The notes beneath the pieces are model-generated. The model had not been told where the DNA came from. It did no database searches and saw only the letters and a program-made list of their open reading frames with translations. Shown in pieces: positions 45,073 to 52,051 of a DNA stretch of 64,000 nt (positions within the stretch are counted from its first letter, which is position 1; each line of letters starts with the position of its first letter). The stretch covers positions 44,843-108,842 of the forward strand of contig CANQUS010000004.1 of assembly GCA_947627055.1 (NCBI GenBank), written 5' to 3'. This stretch comes from an uncultured Clostridia bacterium. GTDB taxonomy: Bacteria > Bacillota > Clostridia > Oscillospirales > Acutalibacteraceae. Position numbers and translations under genes: made by a program.

Positions 45073-45722
45073 ACAAGTGCGACCATCTTTTTTGGCTTGG
45101 CAGATACACAGAAAGAGTTCACACAACATTAAAATATTTTTTTAAGAGCACGGATATGATGATCGACTCAGATCCGGGATTCTATGACGAGTTTTGCCGC
45201 AAAATCGGAATTGCGAATGTTTATGGTACAAAGGAAAACTTTATGAGGGCATATCCTTTTGATGAGAATGATCCCAACTCTATTATTTCAAATCTTAATA
45301 AAGCATATGACAATGCTATCGTCATGAGGGACTACATAGGCACGGAAACAATGGCATACATCCAGCTTGCGATCGATGACATTCACAACGCTGAAAGGGG
45401 CAATGCGGAAATTCCTGACCTTATGCTCTCAATAGACCATATCTTAGCCTTTTGGGGCTGTGTAAACGATATAATAGACAACGAGCAGATTAGAAATATC
45501 ATTAAGCTCGGCAAGGGAATTGAAAGGCTCGACTTATATCTGAGTCTGGGGCTGCCCGAAAATGACATAAAAAAAGAATACAAAAGAATGAAGCAGTTTC
45601 TGGTCAAATCAAAAATGCGATATGATGAGAGCATAATTTACACGATCGACAGTATGCTTTCTGAAAATGAGTTGAATTATCTCAATATAAAAAATCTGCT
45701 GAGAAATCTTATTGCAAAATGA
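45054..45722 (+). CDS. Alpha-E domain protein (COG2307-like)
   Basis: A 222-residue all-alpha protein of the alpha-E family, named for its helices, with the opening DKCDHLFWLGRYTERVH that is typical. The family is known almost only from operons with circularly permuted ATP-grasp and transglutaminase-like proteins; no activity is established. Charged and helical throughout, with no membrane segment. It overlaps the ATP-grasp gene by 19 bases and the transglutaminase gene by 11, so the three are tightly coupled. Confidence 0.9.
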   Translation: MGIITVDKCDHLFWLGRYTERVHTTLKYFFKSTDMMIDSDPGFYDEFCRKIGIANVYGTKENFMRAYPFDENDPNSIISNLNKAYDNAIVMRDYIGTETMAYIQLAIDDIHNAERGNAEIPDLMLSIDHILAFWGCVNDIIDNEQIRNIIKLGKGIERLDLYLSLGLPENDIKKEYKRMKQFLVKSKMRYDESIIYTIDSMLSENELNYLNIKNLLRNLIAK

Positions 45723-46524
45723 AAAGAGTGGTACTATCAAAAAGCTAAAATTCACCTACAAGTTGAACGCAAAATACAGCTCGCCGATAACTCACCACAG
45801 CTTTACGGTAATGTTTTTGCCGAGTGATACAGACAGACAGAAAATCAATACCCTTGACATTCATATTTCCAATTTTAAAAATTACTGCTTGTCAGACGAT
45901 AACTTTGGCAACAAAAAAATTTACGGACTTATAGAAGAAGCCCACGATAGATTTGATGTGGTTATAAGCGGCGCGGCTGAAACGGGGCTTGATATTAAAG
46001 AGGAATACACGAGCTATCCTTTTGAATATTCCCTGCTGAAAACGCAGACTAAGCTTACTGCTCCGGGAAAAAAGCTTATTGAATATCATAGAAGCCTTGA
46101 ACTCGACACTCTTTCGGGTTCTTATGATAAAGCTCTGCATATCATGAGAACACTTCCCGGCATATTTTTATATGATACTGAAGCTACCGAGGTTCACGAA
46201 ACTGCCGAAAACGCCCTTACCATCGGAAAAGGTGTTTGTCAGGATTATGCCCACATAATGCTCTCACTGCTCAGAATGGAAAGCATACCCGCACGATATG
46301 CTGTGGGCATGATGCTCGGCGAGGGTTCGTCACACGCATGGGTAGAAGTCCTATGCAACGGTTATTGGTACGGATTTGACCCTACAAACAATAAGCTTGT
46401 GAACGAGGATTACATCAGGGTTTCCTGCGGCAGAGATTCCAGCGACTGCTCCGTTATACGCGGCAGCTTCTACGGATGTGTTACTCAGGATCAGAGAGAA
46501 ACGGTAAACGTAGAAAAAATATAA
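45712..46524 (+). CDS. Transglutaminase-like cysteine hydrolase (COG1305-like)
   Basis: A 270-residue protein with an N-terminal beta domain of the bacterial transglutaminase-associated type and a C-terminal papain-like transglutaminase core. The triad is visible: Cys in GKGVCQDYAH, His in SSHAWVEV and Asp in YGFDPTNNK. Such enzymes cut or form peptide bonds. The start is uncertain. TTG 45712 overlaps the alpha-E stop and gives MQNEKSG; a family-like N-terminus (KKLKFTYKLN) begins about nine codons later, where only a rare ATC codon stands after an AAGAG site. Third gene of the five-gene operon. Confidence 0.88.
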   Translation: MQNEKSGTIKKLKFTYKLNAKYSSPITHHSFTVMFLPSDTDRQKINTLDIHISNFKNYCLSDDNFGNKKIYGLIEEAHDRFDVVISGAAETGLDIKEEYTSYPFEYSLLKTQTKLTAPGKKLIEYHRSLELDTLSGSYDKALHIMRTLPGIFLYDTEATEVHETAENALTIGKGVCQDYAHIMLSLLRMESIPARYAVGMMLGEGSSHAWVEVLCNGYWYGFDPTNNKLVNEDYIRVSCGRDSSDCSVIRGSFYGCVTQDQRETVNVEKI

Positions 46525-46537
46525 AAGGATTGATAAA

Positions 46538-47467
46538 ATGGTTGAAACGGTAGTGTCCGTCGGTCTGCCGATCGACGAAAAGCTTATGATACAAAAAAAT
46601 CGACTGATTCCTAAAAGCGGGATCAACGGCGGAGAAAAAAGGATAAGTATAGTCACAGGAACTCACGGAGATGAGCTTGAGGGACAATATGTCTGCTATG
46701 AATTGCAGAGAAGGATCAAGGAAAACTACAACTGCCTTACAGGCATTGTCGATGTTTACCCCGCGATAAATCCGCTCGGAATTGACTCTATTACAAGAGG
46801 TATACCGGGCTTTGACTTAGATATGAACAGAATTTTCCCCGGCTCTGAAAACGGCTCAATGCCGGAATATATTGCTTCAAAAATCATTGACGATCTTAGC
46901 GGCAGCACAACGGTAATTGATATACACGCGAGCAACATCTTCCTTGAGGAGATCCCGCAGATCAGGATCAACGAACTGTCACGAGACAGCCTTCTACCAT
47001 TGGCAAAGCTTTTGAACGTGGACTATATTTGGATCCATGCCTCTGCGACCGTACTCGAATCAACTCTCGCCTACTCGCTTAATGTAATCGATACACCGAC
47101 CCTTGTTGTCGAAATGGGCGTCGGCATGAGAATTACAAAAAAGTACGGTGACCAGCTTGTAGACGGTATTTTTGCTCTTATGAAAGAGCTTGGTATCTGG
47201 AGCGGTGATGCTCCCGAACCCAAAAATCCTATTATCTCCGAGGACGGCGAGGTCTCATTCATCAATGCAGGTAAGTCCGGAGTTTTTCTGCCTGCTGTAA
47301 AGCATTGGAAAAACGTCAAAACAGGGGATCATATCGGAGATATTCTTAATCCTCTAACAGGTGAAATCAACGAGAGAATACTCGCGCCTGCAAACGGAAT
47401 AGTTTTCACTCTGCGTGAATATCCGATCGTATCAGAAGGCTCGCTAATAGCGAGAATACTTGCGTGA
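46538..47467 (+). CDS. AstE/AspA-like (M14-type) zinc hydrolase, catalytic residues intact
   Basis: The 309-residue protein is related to succinylglutamate desuccinylase/aspartoacylase, a zinc-dependent branch of the M14 carboxypeptidases. The zinc ligands are visible: His43 and Glu46 in GTHGDE and His130 in DIHAS. DLDMNRIFPG is the conserved Asn-Arg motif, VVEMGVGMR carries the catalytic-type Glu, and the C-terminus has the beta-barrel repeat NPLTGEINERILAP. It probably removes an acyl or amino-acyl group from an unknown amino-acid or peptide amide. It lies 13 bases after the transglutaminase gene and overlaps the long frame of the next gene by 4 bases. Confidence 0.88.
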   Translation: MVETVVSVGLPIDEKLMIQKNRLIPKSGINGGEKRISIVTGTHGDELEGQYVCYELQRRIKENYNCLTGIVDVYPAINPLGIDSITRGIPGFDLDMNRIFPGSENGSMPEYIASKIIDDLSGSTTVIDIHASNIFLEEIPQIRINELSRDSLLPLAKLLNVDYIWIHASATVLESTLAYSLNVIDTPTLVVEMGVGMRITKKYGDQLVDGIFALMKELGIWSGDAPEPKNPIISEDGEVSFINAGKSGVFLPAVKHWKNVKTGDHIGDILNPLTGEINERILAPANGIVFTLREYPIVSEGSLIARILA

Positions 47468-47475
47468 GGTGTGCT

Positions 47476-48414
47476 ATGGAAGAAAGAATTTTATTTGAGC
47501 TAAACTCAGTTTACAGGGATAATATGAGGATAAAGGGATATTCCTTTGGTGAGGGCGATAATTCCGCCTGCATTGTCGGCGCAACTCGCGGCAACGAAGT
47601 TCAGCAGCTATATATCTGCTCTCAGCTTATCAGTATTTTCAAGCAGCTTGAGCATAACGGAAAAATCAAATATGGCAAGTCTGTTATGGTAGTCCCGACA
47701 ATTAACAGCTATTCTATGAACATAGGCAAGCGCTTTTGGTCAACAGACAACACGGATATTAACAGAATGTTTCCCGGCTATTATCTTGGTGAAACTACAC
47801 AAAGGATTGCAGCAGGAGTTTTTGAAAACGTAAATTCATATGAATACGGGATACAGTTCACAAGCTTTTATATGCAGGGTGATTTTATCCCACATGTCAG
47901 AATGATGAAAACAGGCTTTGAAAGCATTGAGCTTGCTAAGGATTTCGGTCTCCCCTATGTTTTCAGAAGAGACGCGAAACCATATGATACAACTACTCTA
48001 AACTACAACTGGCAAATATGGGAAACAAAAGCATTTTCTATCTATACAAACGCTACAGACAGCATTGACATCACAAGCGCAAGAGAAGCAATCAATGCGG
48101 TTTTGAGCTTTCTTAATAAGCGTGGAATAATTGATTACAAATGTCATGAGGGCTATATATCTCAGCTTATTGAGGGAAATGCTCTGGTAAATGTTAAATC
48201 AGCTACGGCGGGAGTTTTTATCCGATACGCCAATGTCGATTCGCGAGTAAAGAAAGGCAATGTACTTGCCGAAATTATGGACCCGTACACAGGTGAAGCG
48301 ACAGACAAAATCATTGCTCCGCTTAACGGAATCGTATTCTTTCACGCGAATCAGCCTGTTATATATTCACAAACACCTCTGTTTAGGATAATTCCGACAG
48401 ATGATTTGATTTAA
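47476..48414 (+). CDS. AstE/AspA-like paralogue with lost zinc ligands (predicted pseudoenzyme)
   Basis: A 312-residue paralogue of the upstream gene. The fold motifs are kept (TDINRMFPG near residue 94, C-terminal DPYTGEATDKIIAP), but the zinc motif GTHGDE reads GATRGNE (Arg38, Glu41) and DIHAS reads GIQFTS (Phe128). Both His ligands are therefore missing, so zinc catalysis is unlikely. It may regulate, scaffold or bind substrate for its partner. The frame runs back to a GTG at 47464, but ATG 47476, which follows AGGTG, is preferred. Last gene of the operon. Confidence 0.82.
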   Translation: MEERILFELNSVYRDNMRIKGYSFGEGDNSACIVGATRGNEVQQLYICSQLISIFKQLEHNGKIKYGKSVMVVPTINSYSMNIGKRFWSTDNTDINRMFPGYYLGETTQRIAAGVFENVNSYEYGIQFTSFYMQGDFIPHVRMMKTGFESIELAKDFGLPYVFRRDAKPYDTTTLNYNWQIWETKAFSIYTNATDSIDITSAREAINAVLSFLNKRGIIDYKCHEGYISQLIEGNALVNVKSATAGVFIRYANVDSRVKKGNVLAEIMDPYTGEATDKIIAPLNGIVFFHANQPVIYSQTPLFRIIPTDDLI

Positions 48415-48487
48415 TTTATGTTTGTCAGACCTTATATATAATAATATTGACAATAAATTTACAGACAAGGATGTTTTTGTCTAAAGA

Positions 48488-48530
48488 AAAGACGCTTTTT
48501 GCCGCATTGAATGGCATAAAAGCGTCTTAT
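48488..48530. terminator. Terminator after the ATP-grasp operon
   Basis: AAGACGCTTTTTGCC pairs with GGCATAAAAGCGTCTT around a 10-base loop. T-runs are modest on both strands. Confidence 0.7.
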
Positions 48531-48568
48531 TTAAAACAAGATAAATAATAATTTTTAAGAGATATAAA

Positions 48569-48972
48569 ATGTTAAAATGTGAGGTTTATCTCGACAATGA
48601 GAAAATTATTGCCGACGATATCTATACACCTGATGAGATACACAGTAAGGCAGATAAAGTATTTAATCGTTTTGTTCCCATACATTTTTTGAAATTTCCG
48701 CAGAGCCTCACAAAATAACCTCATGCTGTAAAAGCGGTTGGAAAATATTATTATCCGCATTCACCGACAGTAGATTTCTTCACATTCAGGTATTATATCG
48801 TCCTTATTACCTGTTTGTGCATTACAGAAAACGTTGCCTCGAAGCAAATATGTATATGCTCCGAAGAATCCGATCACACAAATTAAAATATGATAAATTT
48901 CACCCTAAGCTGCTCGACATACCTGATCCGCTTTTCTTCTCTATAAAATCTACCGGATTTATTTTAAACTGA
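48569..48972 (+). pseudogene. Possible small gene broken at a T6 run
   Basis: ATG 48569, after AAGAGA, opens a frame encoding MLKCEVYLDNEKIIADD and stops at 48716-48718 after 49 codons. If one T is added to the T6 run at 48685-48690, the frame stays open to TGA 48970-48972, giving about 134 residues. Two readings fit: a 49-residue small protein or a frameshifted gene. I recognise no family. The product would have no signal peptide. It lies in an otherwise empty stretch between convergent genes. Confidence 0.35.
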
Positions 48973-49009
48973 CTGAAAATATAACAGGGAAAAGTGTTTA
49001 TCAGGCACA

Positions 49010-50002
49010 TCAAGAAGTAAGCATAAGTTCGTCATATTTATCTGAAAGCAACTCCGAAAACTCGAAGTCTCCCATTTTGTATGCAGCAAGCGAGGCTTTT
49101 TTATATAAATTGCCATGCATATTGTTGACAATTTTCCTGAGAAACGGTTCCGACCATTCCCACAGATCCTGTGCAAGAACCTCATCATTCAAAATAATAT
49201 CCATACATTGTTCACAAGCATGACGCCCTAAACCTATACTGTACCAATCATCAATAGAATGCAGACGCGGTATCAGCATATCAAAAACCTTTGCCGCTTC
49301 ACGATAATTTTTCCTCTTGTTGTTAAGCTCTATAAGATCGAGCATAGCTGTACAAGCACCGGAATTATCACCTGTAAGTACCGTCATGTTCATTACCCTT
49401 TCAGCAGCTTCAATCTCACTGTCTGTATCGCCAAGACTATGGAAGCATCTCTTATAGAAGCGCATCTGAGCTTCATCAATAACTTCATCAGCTTTCATTG
49501 AAGTTTTAAGCAGCTTTAAGGCAAGCTCGTTCTCCTGAATGTCAATTAAAAGCTCAATAGCGTCATTAAAATTATAGTCATCAAGCGCTGGGGTTATGTA
49601 AATTTCAGATGGGGAAAAACCCATTTGGCAATCAAAATTAGCACTTTGTGCCCTCTCAAAAAGTTCCTCACGTCCTGGAAGTTCATATTCCTTAATAAGA
49701 TATGAGAGTGTATACAGACAGCGTCCTATACCTTGAAGATCACTTGTTTCACGGTCGATGAGTTCCTCGTTATATAGCCGTAAAATCAGACCTCCTATAC
49801 GACTATGCTCCTCATACTTCTTACTATATAGTATAGTGTATGCAAGCCTGAGTCGATTGATATAGTTAGCGTCATGTAATCCGTTATCCACGTCGGTTTT
49901 TTCCTCGTAGCAGTATTTTTCAATATTTCCTTCAAGAGCCGAGGCAAGTTCAGGCTCATACGAAGCAAAAAGCTCCTTTAATACATCGTTATGCTCCGCC
50001 AT
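49010..50002 (-). CDS. Helical-repeat (TPR-like) protein, function unknown
   Basis: A 330-residue, acidic, all-alpha-looking protein without signal peptide or membrane segment. Repeated helix pairs such as LRLAYTILYSKKYEEHSRIG, AMLDLIELNNKRKNYREAAKVF and KKASLAAYKMGDFEFSELLS follow the spacing of tetratricopeptide-type repeats. It is likely a protein-protein adaptor in the cytoplasm. It lies 17 bases downstream of the patatin gene and is probably co-transcribed with it; a link to lipid metabolism is inference. Confidence 0.7.
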   Translation of the reverse strand: MAEHNDVLKELFASYEPELASALEGNIEKYCYEEKTDVDNGLHDANYINRLRLAYTILYSKKYEEHSRIGGLILRLYNEELIDRETSDLQGIGRCLYTLSYLIKEYELPGREELFERAQSANFDCQMGFSPSEIYITPALDDYNFNDAIELLIDIQENELALKLLKTSMKADEVIDEAQMRFYKRCFHSLGDTDSEIEAAERVMNMTVLTGDNSGACTAMLDLIELNNKRKNYREAAKVFDMLIPRLHSIDDWYSIGLGRHACEQCMDIILNDEVLAQDLWEWSEPFLRKIVNNMHGNLYKKASLAAYKMGDFEFSELLSDKYDELMLTS

Positions 50003-50019
50003 TATATTTCATCCTTTCC

Positions 50020-50877
50020 TTATGAATGAATAAGCATAAAACGCCTTATTTTTCCGACAGCATCATTTCCGTCCTTTAACCCCCATTCATATACTTCACC
50101 AAGTTTTTTACGATTTTTCGTATATCTTCCAACTATCATAGGCTGAGCAGGTTGTATCACGATTGCTTTACCCTCTTTTTCAAGCTCACTGCAAAGCTCC
50201 TTTTGTCTATTATATACCTCGGGACGTATCATCATAGCTTCAATAAAGTTAGGGTAGTCTCTGAATTTTGACTTGATAAGAGATTCAGGCATATCAGGCT
50301 TTGGCGGTTTTCGATATTCCTTATGCTGTGTAAGGACAATTATATTAAACTCGTTGCCGTCCGCGATTGATTTCTCGATCGCAATAGGGTCTCCTATACC
50401 ACCGTCCAAAAGCTTATGTTCCTTAAAATCCACGATGGGTGAGACAAAAGGAAGCGAAGCCGAAGCCTTAACAGCGACAAAGCTCTCGTCAAGCTCCTGC
50501 TTGGAAAAATATATCGGCTTACCAGTTACACAGTCAGTAGTGCCGACAGAAAGGTTCATGTGGCTCTTAAAAAATTCAAAGTAATCAAATGGTATAAGCT
50601 CCCTTGAAAGCTCATTAAAGATAAAATCAAGACCAAATACAGAACCCGTCTTAAAATAGGAACGCATACTCAAATATCGAGGATCCCTTATATACTCGTA
50701 AAATATTTTGAAATTTCTTCCTCGTTGGTGAGAGATGTAACTCAATGAATTGCAGGCACCTGCCGAAACACCGTAAATGTTATTTAAAAATATGTCATTG
50801 TCCATAAAAGCATCAAGAACACCCGCAGTATATGCACCTCGAGTTCCTCCACCCTCAAGTATCAATCCAACCGACAC
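50020..50877 (-). CDS. Patatin-like phospholipase
   Basis: A 285-residue member of the patatin (RssA/YjjU-like) family of serine lipid acyl hydrolases. The oxyanion motif GGGTRG is near residue 9, the nucleophile Ser is in GVSAG near residue 38, and the catalytic Asp is in LDGGIGDP near residue 165, so the Ser-Asp dyad is complete. No signal peptide; the family acts on membrane lipids from inside. It heads a two-gene unit with the TPR-like protein. It starts at ATG 50877. Confidence 0.93.
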   Translation of the reverse strand: MSVGLILEGGGTRGAYTAGVLDAFMDNDIFLNNIYGVSAGACNSLSYISHQRGRNFKIFYEYIRDPRYLSMRSYFKTGSVFGLDFIFNELSRELIPFDYFEFFKSHMNLSVGTTDCVTGKPIYFSKQELDESFVAVKASASLPFVSPIVDFKEHKLLDGGIGDPIAIEKSIADGNEFNIIVLTQHKEYRKPPKPDMPESLIKSKFRDYPNFIEAMMIRPEVYNRQKELCSELEKEGKAIVIQPAQPMIVGRYTKNRKKLGEVYEWGLKDGNDAVGKIRRFMLIHS

Positions 50878-50945
50878 AATATCACCGTCCTTACGTTATA
50901 TTATAACCTAAAAAATGTAAATAATCTATATTAAATTAAAATTTG

Positions 50946-50982
50946 CTTAAAAAGAAGTAAGAACCCCGAAAGGCTCTTACTT
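50946..50982 (-). terminator. Terminator after the MDR dehydrogenase gene
   Basis: On the minus strand AAGTAAGAGCC pairs with GGTTCTTACTT and is followed by CTTTTTAAGC, about 40 bases past the stop at 51023. Confidence 0.75.
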
Positions 50983-51022
50983 GTTAATAATAAATTTCAA
51001 TAAACTAAAAGCTAAGGTCAAA

Positions 51023-52033
51023 TCAAACCTGTTCCCAGTCAAATACAACGCCGAGCGGGAACTCTCTGTCCGTTAAAAGTCTGTTGTAAATCTTCGGAAT
51101 TTCTCTAGGAGAAACAATTTCGGAAAGAATAGCGCCGGGATCAATACGCCCGTCTCTCATAAGGCCGAGCAGCGTAATATAGTCACGCTTCGCGGTAAAG
51201 TTTCCGGGTGCAGAATTATAAGGCAGGCGCGTCTTGTCATGAGCACCGATAATGGAGATGCCCTTGACGTGTACATATCTGTAAAAGTCTATAGTATCAT
51301 CGGAAACACGATTGCAGCCGTTGATGAGAACCCTTGCGTATTTTGCGGCATATCTCAGTGCAAGCTTAAGTCCCGCCATTGTTCCCGATGTTTCAAGAAC
51401 AACATTAGCGCCTCTGACACCATTTGTCTTTTCCGTTATATCGACAATTTTATTTACAATGTCCGGTTCATCGGGAGAAAAAACATATTCAGCCCCAAAA
51501 AGAGCGGCCTTTTCTCTTCTAATATCACGGTTTCCGATAGCAATAATTGGAAGCGCACCACACGCCCTCGCGATCTGAACACCAAACAGCCCGAGCATAC
51601 CCAGACCGACAACCGCTACCGACTCACCTATCTCAAGACGTGCCCTGCGAAGCGCCAAAAGAGGAAAGCTCGCAAGTCTGGTAAAAACAGCGTCAATAAA
51701 CGAAACATCATCAGGGATCCTGACTACTCCGGATTCCTTTTTCCAGTTATAGGACGCATGACCCGCATACTCAACAAAAACACGATCGCCCACGCAAAAT
51801 TTAGTAACGTTTTTACCGATTTTCACAACAGTACCTACGCTTGAATAGCCCGGTACAGTAGGAAACTTATGCGCCGTATTCGGCGCCGCAGACAGATAAG
51901 CCTTTTCGGTTCCTGCAGAAATCAAGGTATACTTCACCTTGACCATAACTTCATCGGCTCGAGGCTCTCTTATGTCAAATTCATTCAGTTCAGCACGACC
52001 CGGTTCAACAAATAGTACGCTATATCCTTTCAT
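51023..52033 (-). CDS. Medium-chain dehydrogenase without the usual zinc ligands
   Basis: The 336-residue protein has the MDR fold: an N-terminal catalytic domain and a Rossmann domain with AVVGLGMLGLFGVQIA near residue 155. The normal CGTD zinc motif is replaced by SAGTE (Ser at the Cys position), and the four-Cys structural zinc lobe is absent. This matches a branch of zinc-independent, SAGTE-type dehydrogenases seen near polysaccharide and cofactor genes. It is 18 bases downstream of the pyruvyltransferase/MenD-like gene. ATG 52033 is preferred to the TTG at 52045 because the GGAGG lies inside that extension. Substrate unknown. Confidence 0.85.
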   Translation of the reverse strand: MKGYSVLFVEPGRAELNEFDIREPRADEVMVKVKYTLISAGTEKAYLSAAPNTAHKFPTVPGYSSVGTVVKIGKNVTKFCVGDRVFVEYAGHASYNWKKESGVVRIPDDVSFIDAVFTRLASFPLLALRRARLEIGESVAVVGLGMLGLFGVQIARACGALPIIAIGNRDIRREKAALFGAEYVFSPDEPDIVNKIVDITEKTNGVRGANVVLETSGTMAGLKLALRYAAKYARVLINGCNRVSDDTIDFYRYVHVKGISIIGAHDKTRLPYNSAPGNFTAKRDYITLLGLMRDGRIDPGAILSEIVSPREIPKIYNRLLTDREFPLGVVFDWEQV

Positions 52034-52051
52034 GATTGCCTCCAATTAAGA

